Positions 33,322-42,235 are shown, counted from the first letter of the stretch. The stretch is DNA of 52,597 nucleotides from Comamonadaceae bacterium ALPHA2B (GCA_005503065.1 SCOE01000038.1:1-52597), one strand, 5' to 3'. Numbers and translations are program-made. The notes: a model not told the origin generated them from the letters alone.

Positions 33322-35135
33322 TTGCAGGCTGGCTGCTGCTGGCCGCGGGCGTGTGGGCCGAGCCGGCATCCGCGCCGCTGACGCTGCGCGAGGCCGAGGC
33401 GGTGCGCGCCGGCTGGACGGCCGACACGCCGCCCGATGATGGCTGGGCACCGGTGTCCCTGCCCGACAACTGGGCGCTGCGGTGGCCCGCCCACGATGGC
33501 GTGGTGTGGTATCGCCTGCGCTGGGAGCAGCCCGACCCGCCGGCGCCGGTCGGCCTGCTGCTGCCCTGGACCAACATGGCCAGTGCCATCTGGGTGAACG
33601 GCATCGAGGTGCATCGCGATGCGCACCTCGTCGACCCGCTCTCGCGCGGCTGGCATACGCCGCTGTACCGCCGCCTGGTGCCGCCGCTGCTGCGGGCGGG
33701 CGAGAACACCGTGCTCGTCCGCGTATCGGGCATGGCGGCCTACCAGGGCGGCATGGCGCCGCTCACGGTGGGCGATCCGGGGGAGGTCCATGCGCGCTAC
33801 CGCCTGGACCACCTGCTGCGCCAGGACCTGCAGCTCGTGGGCGTCACGGTGGCCTCGGTGATCGCGCTTTTCTTCGGCGCGCTCTGGGCGATGCGGCCGC
33901 GGGAACAGGCTTACGGCTGGTTCAGCCTGATGACCTTCTTCTGGATGCTCTTCGAATACAACCACGTCGCGACCGAAACCTGGCCGCTGCAGAGCACCGA
34001 TGCCTGGCAGGCCGCAAACACTTCGGCGCTGCTGGCCTTCGCCGGCTGCTTCGTGCTGTTCGTGCTGCGCTACCGGCAGCGCCGGCTGCCGCGCACCGAA
34101 CTCGTCCTGCTGGCGATGATCGTGGTGGGCTGCGTCGACCTGTGCACCGCGGACCGCGCGCAGATGGCGCTGCGGCGCGACATCTGGACCGGTGTGGCCG
34201 CACTGGTCGTGATCGGCGCCGCGCTGCTGTCCAGCGCCGCCAACCTGCTGCACACCGCCCATCCGCAGCCGGGGTTGGTGCCGATCCTGCTCCTGATCAT
34301 GGGGGTCACCATTCGCGACCTGCTGGTGTTCCTGCAGCTCGTCGACAGCAGCATCTACTACTCAGGCATCGCGTCCTATGTCCTGCTCGTGGGTGTCGCG
34401 CTGTTGCTGGCGCGGCGCTTCACCCACGCACTGGAGCACACGGAAAGCTTCAACGCACGGCTGCTCGCCCAGGTCGAGGGCGCCAAGGCCGAACTGCGCG
34501 AAAGCCTGGAGCGTGAACATGCGCTCAAGCTGCTGCACGCCCGTGCACATGAACGGGTCAACCTCGCGAGCGACCTGCACGACGGCCTGGGCGGCATGCT
34601 GGTGGGCAGCATCGCCACGCTCGAACATGCGGCGGCGCCCGTGCCGCAGGCACAGATGCTCTCGATGCTCAAGAGCCTGCGCGACGACCTGCGGCTGATC
34701 ATCGACGCCACCGGCCAGCAGACCGGGCTGCAGGTGCTGGGCGATGTGATCGCGCCGCTGCGCCATCGCATCACCGAGCTGTTCGAGGCCAGCGGCATCC
34801 GTTGCCGCTGGCACCTGTCGGGAGTGGACGATCTGACACTGGACGCCTCGCTCAACATCGGCGTGCTGCGCTTCCTGCAGGAGGCATTGACCAACGCGCT
34901 CAAGCACAGCGGCGCACGGCAGGTCGACGTGCATATCCAGCGCACCCGCACCCACCTGCGGCTGGACGTGCAAGACGACGGGCGCGGCTTCCAGGAGGCA
35001 GCCCTGGGCGCGCATGCCGGCAACGGGCTGAGGAACATGCGCACGCGGGCGGCGCGGCTCGGCGCGCAGGTGCAATGGCAGTCCGAACCCGGCCGCACCA
35101 CGGTCAGCCTGCTGGTGGATCTGCTCTCATCCTGA
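33231..35135 (+). CDS. Membrane sensor histidine kinase, 7TM-DISM type
   Basis: A sensor kinase of about 600 residues. A signal-like hydrophobic segment (LALLIAGWLLLAAGVWAEPA) leads to a periplasmic jelly-roll-like ligand domain (PDNWALRWPAHDGVVWYRLRW, WVNGIEVHRD, GENTVLVRVSG). Seven transmembrane segments follow from about 33840 to 34430 in the 7TMR-DISM manner. The cytoplasmic part is HisKA_3 (NLASDLHDGLGGMLVGS, phospho-His in DLHDG) with an HATPase domain (LQEALTNALKHSGA, DVQDDGRGF). The start is unclear. The nearest in-frame ATG, 33231, lies 91 nt inside the response regulator gene; a CTG or ATT start at 33318-33323, touching its stop, would give a cleaner signal peptide. Confidence 0.85.
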   Translation: MPHQEHLSKAGGGLAHRSRLSGAAARLALLIAGWLLLAAGVWAEPASAPLTLREAEAVRAGWTADTPPDDGWAPVSLPDNWALRWPAHDGVVWYRLRWEQPDPPAPVGLLLPWTNMASAIWVNGIEVHRDAHLVDPLSRGWHTPLYRRLVPPLLRAGENTVLVRVSGMAAYQGGMAPLTVGDPGEVHARYRLDHLLRQDLQLVGVTVASVIALFFGALWAMRPREQAYGWFSLMTFFWMLFEYNHVATETWPLQSTDAWQAANTSALLAFAGCFVLFVLRYRQRRLPRTELVLLAMIVVGCVDLCTADRAQMALRRDIWTGVAALVVIGAALLSSAANLLHTAHPQPGLVPILLLIMGVTIRDLLVFLQLVDSSIYYSGIASYVLLVGVALLLARRFTHALEHTESFNARLLAQVEGAKAELRESLEREHALKLLHARAHERVNLASDLHDGLGGMLVGSIATLEHAAAPVPQAQMLSMLKSLRDDLRLIIDATGQQTGLQVLGDVIAPLRHRITELFEASGIRCRWHLSGVDDLTLDASLNIGVLRFLQEALTNALKHSGARQVDVHIQRTRTHLRLDVQDDGRGFQEAALGAHAGNGLRNMRTRAARLGAQVQWQSEPGRTTVSLLVDLLSS

Positions 35136-35185
35136 TAGCAGTCTATCCAGGTGCGCCGGGCGTTCCGGGCACTTTTTGCTTGAGA
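35134..35185 (+). repeat. GCTAT...ATAGC dispersed element, copy between convergent genes
   Basis: GATAG (35134-35138) and CTATC (35143-35147) are followed by GCCGGGCGTTCC and GGGCACTTTTTGCTTG. This second block matches, in the opposite orientation, the copy at 43727-43790, with two mismatches over about 28 bp. It lies between the convergent sensor kinase and uppP genes and could serve as a terminator for either. Confidence 0.75.
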
Positions 35186-35201
35186 AAGCGCCGGGGCGAG
35201 C

Positions 35202-36026
35202 TCAGTCGGCCCAGGTGACCAGCCCGCTCCACGCCGTGGCGAGCACCACGATGCCGAACACGATGCGGTACCAGGCGAAGGGCACGAAGCTGTGGGTGGA
35301 GATGTAGCGCAGCAGCCAGCGCACGCACACCCAGGCGCTGAGGAACGAGAACACCAGGCCGACCGCAAAAAGCGGGATATCGGCCGCCGACAGCAGCGCG
35401 CGCTCCTTGTAGAGGCTGTAGGCGCCGGCGCCGATGAGCGTCGGGATGGCCAGGAAGAAGGAAAAGTCCGTCGCCGCCTTGCGCGACAAGCCCAGCAGCA
35501 TGCCGCCGATGATGGTCGAGCCGCTGCGGCTGGTGCCCGGGATCATGGCGAAGCACTGCACCAGGCCCACCTTGAGCGCATCGAGCGGCGTCATGTCGTC
35601 GACGTTCTCGATGCGCACCGCACCGGGCGGCCGCTTCTCGGCCCACAGGATGATGAAGCCGCCGACGATGAAGGTGGTGGCCACCACCACCGGCGTGAAC
35701 AGGTGTTCCTTGATCACCTTGCCGAACAGCAGGCCCAGCACCACCGCGGGCAGAAAGGCGATCAGCACATTGAGCGCGAAGCGCCGTGCCTTGGCCTGCC
35801 GCGGCAGCGCCACCACCGTGGACTGGATCTTCTGCCAGTAAACGAGGATGACCGCGAAGATGGCGCCGGTCTGGATCGCGATGTCGAAGACCTTGGCCTT
35901 GCCGTCGTCGAAACCCAGCAGGGCGCCGGCGAGGATGAGATGGCCCGTCGAGGAGATCGGGAGGAACTCGGTCAGTCCTTCCACGATGCCCATGATCGCG
36001 GCCTTGACCAGCAAAACGATGTCCAA
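35202..36026 (-). CDS. uppP: Undecaprenyl-diphosphate phosphatase
   Basis: A 274-residue polytopic membrane enzyme (BacA family) that recycles the undecaprenyl carrier for peptidoglycan synthesis. [16 protein letters not shown] (near residue 15) and [14 protein letters not shown] (near 165) are the two catalytic motifs. The start codon is TTG at 36026 ([13 protein letters not shown]), with a strong AAGGAG ribosome-binding site 7 nt upstream; no ATG gives a better start. It is on the minus strand and starts 80 bp upstream, in its own direction, of nothing else on that strand except the racemase cluster that precedes it. Confidence 0.94.
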   Translation of the reverse strand: MDIVLLVKAAIMGIVEGLTEFLPISSTGHLILAGALLGFDDGKAKVFDIAIQTGAIFAVILVYWQKIQSTVVALPRQAKARRFALNVLIAFLPAVVLGLLFGKVIKEHLFTPVVVATTFIVGGFIILWAEKRPPGAVRIENVDDMTPLDALKVGLVQCFAMIPGTSRSGSTIIGGMLLGLSRKAATDFSFFLAIPTLIGAGAYSLYKERALLSAADIPLFAVGLVFSFLSAWVCVRWLLRYISTHSFVPFAWYRIVFGIVVLATAWSGLVTWAD

Positions 36027-36106
36027 ACTGACGCTCCTTGTTCGAGGGCCCCGGCGCGCCGCACCGGGCGCCGCAAAGCGAGCGCCGATTATCGCGAGGG
36101 CGCAAG

Positions 36107-36751
36107 TCAGTTCGGCTTCAGCCTTCGCCTGAGTGCGCGTACCGCGCTGTCGACGGTCGTGAGCACCGGCAGCCCGCTGGCGGCCTCGCAGGCCGCGCGC
36201 GCCCGTGCCATGCTGAACTGGGCCAACGCGATGCGCGTGCAGCCGCGTGCAGCCAGCGCGGCGGCCTGCTCCGCGATGAGGGCATCGTGCCGCGTCGTGT
36301 CCCCGGCATCGAGCGCCTCCAGCGCGCCCGCGGCCAGCGCCGTCTGCAACGCGACACCCGGCGGGAATTCCGGCGGCATCGACTGCAGCGTTGCCGCGAA
36401 GGTGGCGACGAGGCCGAGCGGCCCCTCGCCCTGCGCAGCTTCATCGATCATGGCTTCGTTGGGCTTGAGGACCGGCATCGGTGCGTGGGCGCGCGCAACC
36501 GCCTCGATGCAGGGCCCGAAGGCCGAGCAGGTGAAGAGGATACCGTCGGCGCCGGTGTCGACCGCGTAGTGGCCCAGGCGCATGAAGCGCTCGTGCATCG
36601 CCGCGTCCAGCCCGCGCCCGCTCGCCGCCAGGTCGGCCGACAGGCTGTCGTCCAGCAGGTTCATGCGCCGCGCCTCGGGCCAGTCGCGCTCGAAGGCCTC
36701 GTTGATGGGAGCCACCGAATGGGCCAGGGCGTGGATCAGGGCGATGCGCAT
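36107..36751 (-). CDS. Asp/Glu racemase superfamily protein lacking the second catalytic Cys
   Basis: A 214-residue protein of the Asp/Glu/hydantoin racemase superfamily. The first catalytic cysteine is in [12 protein letters not shown]. The second, normally in an LxCTG-type motif, appears as IALAQFSMA, with Gln in place of Cys. One-cysteine members such as arylmalonate decarboxylase do decarboxylation or isomerisation rather than two-base racemisation, so a racemase label may be wrong. It follows the amino-acid binding protein gene by 12 nt on the same strand and probably acts on the same amino or dicarboxylic acid. Confidence 0.78.
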   Translation of the reverse strand: MRIALIHALAHSVAPINEAFERDWPEARRMNLLDDSLSADLAASGRGLDAAMHERFMRLGHYAVDTGADGILFTCSAFGPCIEAVARAHAPMPVLKPNEAMIDEAAQGEGPLGLVATFAATLQSMPPEFPPGVALQTALAAGALEALDAGDTTRHDALIAEQAAALAARGCTRIALAQFSMARARAACEAASGLPVLTTVDSAVRALRRRLKPN

Positions 36752-36763
36752 GGTGTTGGCAGG

Positions 36764-37666
36764 TCAGATGCCCTTGTCGGACGGGTTGGCGAAAGCCTCC
36801 CTCGTCTCGGCGTTGAGCGGGTAGTTGATGTTCACGCCCTTGGGCGGAATGGGCGAGGTGAACCACCTCGCGTAAAGCTTCTCCATCTCGCCGGATTTCA
36901 TCATGCCGGTGACGACGCGGTCGACCAGGGCCTTGAACGCGGGATCGTCCTTGCGCAGCATCAGCGACTGGTTCTCGGTGCGCAGCGGTTCGCCGGTGAT
37001 GACGAAGTCCTTCGGGTTCTTGGCGGTCGCGACCAGGCCCGCGAGCAGGATGTCGTCGAGCACGAAGGCCTGCGCACGCCCGTTCTCCACCAGCAGGAAG
37101 GAGTCCGCGTGGTCCTTGCCGGCCAGGGGCGTGATCTCCAGGTTCTTTCCCTTGTCGGCCTCGCGCAGCAGCCGAAAGGACGTGGTGCCGGTGGTCGTCA
37201 CCACGCTCTTGCCCTGCAGGTCCGCAATGCTCCGGATGCCCGAATCGGCCTTGACCAGCATGCGCACGTTGTAGCGGAAGATGTCGGGCGAGAACGCGAC
37301 CTGCTTCTGCCGCTCGACCAGGTTGGTGGTGGAGCCGCACTCGATGTCCACCGTGCCGTTCATCACCAGCGGGATGCGGTTCTGTGACGTGACGAGCTGG
37401 TACCTGATGTCGATCTTGGGCAGCTTCAGCTCGGCCTTCACGGCATCCACGATCTTCATGCAGATGTCGATGCTGTAGCCCACGGGCGTGGGGCCGCCGT
37501 CGTTGTACGAGAAGCCGAAGGACGACTCGCGGTGGCCCAGCGTGATGCTGGCCGAGTCCCTGATCTTGCCGAGCGTGCCCTCCTGCGCATGGGCGGCCAG
37601 GGGCAGCGCGGCGCCCAGCGACAGCAGGGCAAGCAGCAAGGGGGAGGCAGGGTGAATCCGAAGCAT
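36764..37666 (-). CDS. ABC transporter periplasmic amino-acid-binding protein (glutamate/aspartate type)
   Basis: A 300-residue family 3 solute-binding protein with a cleavable signal peptide (LLLALLSLGAALPLAAHAQ). GHRESSFGFSYNDGGPTPVGYSIDIC, MNGTVDIECGSTTNLVERQK and SVVTTTGTTSFRLLREADKG match the GltI/DEBP-like glutamate/aspartate receptors. A GAGGAG ribosome-binding site lies upstream of ATG 37666. No permease or ATPase genes are adjacent, so it must use a transporter encoded elsewhere. It is flanked by an aminotransferase and a racemase-like gene, which fits uptake and catabolism of one amino acid. Confidence 0.92.
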   Translation of the reverse strand: MLRIHPASPLLLALLSLGAALPLAAHAQEGTLGKIRDSASITLGHRESSFGFSYNDGGPTPVGYSIDICMKIVDAVKAELKLPKIDIRYQLVTSQNRIPLVMNGTVDIECGSTTNLVERQKQVAFSPDIFRYNVRMLVKADSGIRSIADLQGKSVVTTTGTTSFRLLREADKGKNLEITPLAGKDHADSFLLVENGRAQAFVLDDILLAGLVATAKNPKDFVITGEPLRTENQSLMLRKDDPAFKALVDRVVTGMMKSGEMEKLYARWFTSPIPPKGVNINYPLNAETREAFANPSDKGI

Positions 37667-37689
37667 GACGAAGCTCCTCGAAAAAAGGT

Positions 37690-37714
37690 GGAAGAAGAAG
37701 AGAGGGAGGGAAAG
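37690..37714. other. 25-nt purine-only tract in the leader of the binding-protein gene
   Basis: Twenty-five consecutive purines on the plus strand (GGAAGAAGAAGAGAGGGAGG onwards). The transcript of the binding-protein gene reads this as a long C/U tract, 24-48 nt upstream of its start codon. It fills most of the 56-bp spacer between the aminotransferase and binding-protein genes. Confidence 0.6.
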
Positions 37715-37722
37715 CGGGAAGG

Positions 37723-39057
37723 TCAGCGCATCGCCGCGCGCGTCACGGCGTCGACCGACTCTGCCAGCACGGATGCGATGCGCTGCAGGTCGTCGCGCGT
37801 GGCGATGAAAGGCGGTGCCAGCAGCACGTGGTCACCCACGCGGCCATCCACCGTGCCGCCCATGGGGTAGCAGAGCAGGCCCCGCGCCATGGCGTCCTTC
37901 TTGATCGCTGCATGCACCTTGCAGGCCGGATCGAAGGGCGTCTTGCCCGCGCGGTCGGCCACCAGTTCCACACCCCAGAAGAAGCCGCGACCGCGCACGT
38001 CGCCGACATGCGGGTGGCCGCCCAGCGCCTCGCGCAGCAGGACGCCGAAGACTTCGCCGTCGGCCCTCACCTGGGCCAGCAGCCCGTCGCGGTGGATCAC
38101 CCGCTGCACCGCCAGCGCGGCAGCGCAGGCCATCGGGTGTCCCAGGTAGGTGTGGCCGTGCTGGAAGAAGCCGCTGCCCTGCGACATGGCATCGACGATC
38201 TTTTGCTGCGCCAGCACGGCGCCCACCGGCTGGTAGCCGCCGCCCAGGCCCTTGGCGATCGTGACCAGGTCGGGCACCACGCCTTCCTGCTCACTGGCGT
38301 AGAGGGTGCCGGTGCGGCCCATGCCGCACATCACCTCGTCGAGAATCAGCAGCACCCCATGGCGGTCGCACACCGCACGCACGGCCTGGAAGTAGCCTGG
38401 CACCGGCGTGAGCACGCCGGCCGTGGCGCCGCCGACCGTTTCGGCGACGAAGGCGATCACGCGCCCGGGCCCCTGCGCCAGGATGGCCTGCTCCAGTTCG
38501 TCGGCCAGCCGCTGGCCGTATTGCTCGGGGCGCTCGCCATCACGCTGCTCGCGGTAGGGATAGCAGGGCGACACGTGGGTGGCCGGCACCAGGAGGGGCG
38601 CGAAGGGCTCGCGCCGCCAGGCATTGCCTCCGACCGCGAGCGCGCCCAGCGTGTTGCCGTGGTAGCTCTGCCGGCGCGCGATGAAGTGCGTGCGCTGCGG
38701 CTGGCCGATCTCGACGAAGTACTGGCGCGCCATCTTGAGGGCCGACTCCACCGCCTCCGAGCCGCCGCTGACCAGGTAGGCGTGCCGCATGCCGGCCGGG
38801 GCCGTACGCACCAGCTCGTCGGCCAGTTGCTCCGCCACCTCGGAGGTGAAGAAGCTGGTGTGGGCGTAGGGCAGCGCGTCGATCTGCGCGTGCATCGCGG
38901 CGAGGACGTCGGGGTGCCCGTGGCCCAGGCAGGACACGGCAGCGCCGCCGGAGGCGTCGAGGTAGCTGCGGCCCCGGTCATCGCGGATGTGCAGGCCTTG
39001 CGCGGAAACGGCGACGGGGGGCGTATGGTGCAGGTGACGGTGGAAGACGTGCGTCAT
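37723..39057 (-). CDS. Class III PLP-dependent aminotransferase
   Basis: A 444-residue ornithine/GABA-type aminotransferase. SYHGNTLGALAVGG, LILDEVMCGMGRTG (PLP ring Asp) and TIAKGLGGGYQPVGAVL (PLP Lys in IAKGLG) are all present. I start at 39057 (MTHVFHRHLHHTPPV), as homologues do; an ATG at 39096 would lengthen it across the operator array. It is first in a minus-strand unit with the binding protein and racemase-like genes, and divergent from an RpiR regulator. It probably transaminates the imported amino acid. Substrate is unknown. Confidence 0.9.
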   Translation of the reverse strand: MTHVFHRHLHHTPPVAVSAQGLHIRDDRGRSYLDASGGAAVSCLGHGHPDVLAAMHAQIDALPYAHTSFFTSEVAEQLADELVRTAPAGMRHAYLVSGGSEAVESALKMARQYFVEIGQPQRTHFIARRQSYHGNTLGALAVGGNAWRREPFAPLLVPATHVSPCYPYREQRDGERPEQYGQRLADELEQAILAQGPGRVIAFVAETVGGATAGVLTPVPGYFQAVRAVCDRHGVLLILDEVMCGMGRTGTLYASEQEGVVPDLVTIAKGLGGGYQPVGAVLAQQKIVDAMSQGSGFFQHGHTYLGHPMACAAALAVQRVIHRDGLLAQVRADGEVFGVLLREALGGHPHVGDVRGRGFFWGVELVADRAGKTPFDPACKVHAAIKKDAMARGLLCYPMGGTVDGRVGDHVLLAPPFIATRDDLQRIASVLAESVDAVTRAAMR

Positions 39058-39078
39058 GGGCAGAGCGATCGGGTGACT

Positions 39079-39171
39079 GGAACCAATGTTCTGCATAAAT
39101 TCTGATATGGAACATTTGTTCCGTCAACTGCAAAGGCGGAACATGCGTGTCGGTTCCGGTACATTCGTTCC
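39079..39171. promoter_or_regulatory. Array of RpiR-type operators between aminotransferase and regulator
   Basis: Four related 14-bp sites. The best is GGAACATTTGTTCC at 39109-39122, a perfect 6-bp inverted repeat. The others are GGAACCAATGTTCT at 39079-39092, GGAACATGCGTGTC (half site) at 39138-39151, and GGTACATTCGTTCC at 39158-39171. Start-to-start distances are 30, 29 and 20 bp, close to whole helical turns. It lies in the divergent spacer upstream of the RpiR gene. Confidence 0.7.
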
Positions 39172-39187
39172 AACCCTCCTCGCCGCC

Positions 39188-40054
39188 ATGACCTCCATCC
39201 AGGACCAGATCCGCCAGCGCTTCGCCGACCTGAGCCCCGCCCTGCAACAGATCGCGAAGTACCTGCTGGACCATCCGGCCGAGGTCGTCACCACCTCGAT
39301 GCGCAGCGTGGGCGCGAATGCCGGCGCCACACCGGCCACGCTGGTGCGCTTCGCGCAGCACCTGGGCTTCGAAGGCTGGCCACCGCTGAAGGCGGCGTTC
39401 GCGGCCGACATGGGCCTGGGCGGCCAGGCCTACGGCGCCCGCGCGCAACGGCTCATCAGCCGCGCCGGGGACGGCGGCCTGACGCAGGAGATGTTCGAGG
39501 TGCAGCGTCGCAACCTCGAGGCCACGCAGGCCCAGAGCGCGGGGGCCCTGGAGCGGGCGTGTGCGCTGGTCGAGAAGGCCCCGGCCGTGCATGCGGCTGG
39601 CTTTCGCGCCTGCTTCCCGATCGCCTTCGCCTTCGTCTACCAGTACCGGCTGTTCCGGACCACCGTGCACCTGGTCGATGGGCAGGGCGGCGTGCTGGAG
39701 ATGCAGCAGCGCGCCTTTGCCAAGGGCGACGTGCTGATGGTGGCCAGCTTTGCGCCCTACTCGCGCGAGGCGCTGCAGGTCGCCGAGGCGGCGAAGGCGG
39801 CCGGCTGCCGCATCGTGGCGCTGACCGACAGCCCCGCCTCCCCCCTGTCGCTGCTCGCCCAGGAGACGCTGCTCTTCACCATCGACAGCCCCTCCTTCTT
39901 CCCCTCGGTGGCGGCCGGCATGGCACTCGCCGAGGCGCTGGTCGAACTGCTGGCCAGCCGGGCGGGCAGGGGCGCGGTGCGGCGCATCGACGAGGCCGAG
40001 CGCCGGCTGCTCGAGACTGGCGCCTACCTGGAGGCGCCCGGCCGCCGACGCTGA
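39188..40054 (+). CDS. RpiR-family transcriptional regulator (HTH plus SIS domain)
   Basis: A 288-residue RpiR/MurR regulator. The N-terminal HTH (IQDQIRQRFADLSPALQQIAKYLLDHP ... TPATLVRFAQHLGF) is followed by a linker and a SIS phosphosugar-isomerase domain (VHAAGFRACFPIAFAF, FAKGDVLMVASFAPYSRE, VALTDSPASPLSLLA). ATG 39188 is chosen because MTSIQDQIRQ is the normal start; an in-frame ATG at 39086 lies within the operators. SIS domains usually bind sugar phosphates, but here the context is amino-acid catabolism, so the ligand may differ. It is convergent with mltB (13 bp). Confidence 0.92.
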   Translation: MTSIQDQIRQRFADLSPALQQIAKYLLDHPAEVVTTSMRSVGANAGATPATLVRFAQHLGFEGWPPLKAAFAADMGLGGQAYGARAQRLISRAGDGGLTQEMFEVQRRNLEATQAQSAGALERACALVEKAPAVHAAGFRACFPIAFAFVYQYRLFRTTVHLVDGQGGVLEMQQRAFAKGDVLMVASFAPYSREALQVAEAAKAAGCRIVALTDSPASPLSLLAQETLLFTIDSPSFFPSVAAGMALAEALVELLASRAGRGAVRRIDEAERRLLETGAYLEAPGRRR

Positions 40055-40067
40055 GTGCGGGCGCCGT

Positions 40068-41405
40068 TCAAGGCGACTGCAACCGCTGCAGCAACTCCGT
40101 GGTCGGGTACCCATCGGCCGGCAGGCCGACGCTGCGCTGCCAGTCGCGCAGGCCCCGGCGCGTGGCCGGGCCCATCACGCCATCGGGTGTGCCCGTGCCG
40201 AAGCCCCGCGTGTTCAAGACCGTCTGCAAGGCAGTCACCTGGCTGCGCGACAGCGGCACCAGGTCGCGCGGCCACGCGGCCTGCACGCCGGGCCCGCCGG
40301 CCAGGCGCTGCGCCAGCAGGCCGACGCCGAGCGCGTAGCTGGTCGAGTTGTTGTAGCGCAGGAGCGCGCGGAAGTTCGGGCCGACGAGGAAGGCCGGGCC
40401 GCGCGCGCCGGCAGGCAGCAGCAGTTCGGCCTCGGGCAGTTCGGGCAGCGGCCGGCCATCGGCGGCACGCACGCCCTCGGCCGCCCATTGGCTGGCCGGC
40501 TGGCGCACGGCAGGGTCGGCGCGCGCGGGATCGAAACCCGCGGGCAGGCTCACCTCCAGGCCCCAGGGCTGCCCGCTGCGCCAGCCCGAGCGCGTCATGA
40601 AGTTGGCCGTCGATGCCATGACATCGGCCATGCTGCCCCAGATGTCGCGGCGGCCGTCGCCATCGGCATCCACCGCGTAGGTCAGGAAGGTCGAGGGCAT
40701 GAACTGCGTCTGGCCCATCGCACCGGCCCACGAGCCGATCATGTGCGCACGGTCGATGTCGCGCCGATCGAGGATCTGCAGGGCCGCCAGCAACTCCTTG
40801 CGCGCCCAGTCGCCGCGGCGGCCGTCGAAGCCCAGCGTGGCCAATGCGTCGACGGTGGGTGTGCTGCCGTAGTTGCTGCCGAAATTGCTTTCCATGCCCC
40901 AGATCGCCAGCAGCACCTCGGCGGGCACGCCGTAGCGCGCGGCCGCGGCATCGATGTCGGCCCGGGCCAGCGCGCCCTGCTTCTGGCCGCGCGCGACGCG
41001 CTCGGGGCTGGCTGCGGTGTCGAGGTAGTCCCACACGGCACGCGTGAACTCGGGCTGCGCGCGGTCGAGCTCCACGACGCGCGGCAGGTACTGGGCGCCG
41101 TCGAGCGCGGCTTGCAGCGTGGCATCGCTGACGCCGCTGGCGCGGGCGAAGGCGCGGTACTCCGCAAGCCAGGCGGTGAAGCGCTGTTGCAGGGCGATGT
41201 CCTGCGGCACCGCCGCGGTGCCGGCCGGCGGTGGGGGGGGCGGACTCGGCGTTGCCGCAGGGGCCGCAGCGACTGGCGGACCGGGCGGGGCGGATGGCGA
41301 AGCAGGCGGCGGGGACGAGGCGCATCCCGCGAGCAATGCGGCAAGGCCGAGGCAGGCCGGGGCGCACGCCAATGCACGCGGGAGCGGAAGAAGGGATCGA
41401 TGCAT
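40068..41405 (-). CDS. mltB: Lytic murein transglycosylase (MltB family) with peptidoglycan-binding domain
   Basis: A 445-residue outer-membrane lipoprotein that cleaves peptidoglycan. The lipobox is LLAGC (Cys near residue 28). A Pro-rich linker (PSPPPPPPAG) leads to the SLT-like domain, with the catalytic Glu in WGMESNFGSNYGS and structural TQFMPSTF. The C-terminal ~60 residues are a PG_binding_1 domain (LQTVLNTRGFGTGTPDGVMGP onwards). The start at 41405 gives a standard lipoprotein signal (MHRSLLPLPRAL). Confidence 0.93.
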   Translation of the reverse strand: MHRSLLPLPRALACAPACLGLAALLAGCASSPPPASPSAPPGPPVAAAPAATPSPPPPPPAGTAAVPQDIALQQRFTAWLAEYRAFARASGVSDATLQAALDGAQYLPRVVELDRAQPEFTRAVWDYLDTAASPERVARGQKQGALARADIDAAAARYGVPAEVLLAIWGMESNFGSNYGSTPTVDALATLGFDGRRGDWARKELLAALQILDRRDIDRAHMIGSWAGAMGQTQFMPSTFLTYAVDADGDGRRDIWGSMADVMASTANFMTRSGWRSGQPWGLEVSLPAGFDPARADPAVRQPASQWAAEGVRAADGRPLPELPEAELLLPAGARGPAFLVGPNFRALLRYNNSTSYALGVGLLAQRLAGGPGVQAAWPRDLVPLSRSQVTALQTVLNTRGFGTGTPDGVMGPATRRGLRDWQRSVGLPADGYPTTELLQRLQSP

Positions 41406-41545
41406 GCGTCCATTCTCGGGGTGCCTGTCCGAGGCCTGTTTCCTTCGGCAACAGGGCCGCGCGGCGCGCGCACGACGGCACCCCTCGCATCATCGAAGTC
41501 GCAGGCGCGGCGTGCCGGCCAGCGCGCCTGCCGCCGCTGCCTCGT

Positions 41546-42178
41546 TCAGGCGCGCACGTAGCGCAGGTGCGTCGCTCCGGGGCCGTCGAGCACGCGGTCG
41601 ATGCGCCATGCCGCTGCGGGCGCATGCAGGTGTTCGAACAGGCGCCTCCCGCTGCCGAACAGCACCGGTGCCAGCGCGATCTCGAGCTCGTCGACGACGC
41701 CGAGGTTCAGGTACTGCTGGATCACCTCGGCGCCGCCCGAGATGCGCACGTCGCGGTCGCCGGCAGAGGCACGCGCGAGTTCCAGCGCGCGCTCCGGCCC
41801 GTCGTTGACGAAGTGGAAGACGGTGCCGCCCGGCCGCAACCAGGGCTCGCGTTTCTCATGCGTCAGCACGTAGACGGGCGTGTGGAAGGGTGCCTCTTCC
41901 GGCCAGGCGACCTCGCCCTGGTCGAACATGCGCTTGCCCATGATGTTGGCGCCGATGCGCTCGAAGGTGCTGCGCACATGGTCGTTGATGGGGCCGGTCT
42001 CGCCGCCCGGCCCGGCCTTGAGCACGTTCTCGCGGAAGTGCTGCTGGCGCAGCAGCCAGCCCATCATCGCGCCCCACTTCGCGCCCCAGCCCATGTGCTC
42101 GGGCCGGTCCATCCGCATGCCCTCGGGGGCCATGTAGCCATCGAGGCTGAGGCCGATGTTGACGAAAACCTTGCCCAT
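41546..42178 (-). CDS. RibD C-terminal/dihydrofolate reductase-like protein
   Basis: A 210-residue protein of the RibD_C family, related to dihydrofolate reductase and the pyrimidine reductase RibG. It starts MGKVFVNIGLSLDGYMAPEG. IGANIMGKRMFDQGE and DVRISGGAEVIQQYLNLGVVDELEI match the NADPH-binding core. These stand-alone proteins reduce unknown substrates; none seems to replace RibD or FolA. It is probably monocistronic: 140 bp of non-coding sequence follow upstream of mltB, and the efflux operon lies on the other side. Confidence 0.88.
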   Translation of the reverse strand: MGKVFVNIGLSLDGYMAPEGMRMDRPEHMGWGAKWGAMMGWLLRQQHFRENVLKAGPGGETGPINDHVRSTFERIGANIMGKRMFDQGEVAWPEEAPFHTPVYVLTHEKREPWLRPGGTVFHFVNDGPERALELARASAGDRDVRISGGAEVIQQYLNLGVVDELEIALAPVLFGSGRRLFEHLHAPAAAWRIDRVLDGPGATHLRYVRA

Positions 42179-42235
42179 GGTGTCCTTGCTGAAGCGGCAC
42201 CGCGGCCGGTGCGAGTCCGGACTTTAGGCGATGAA

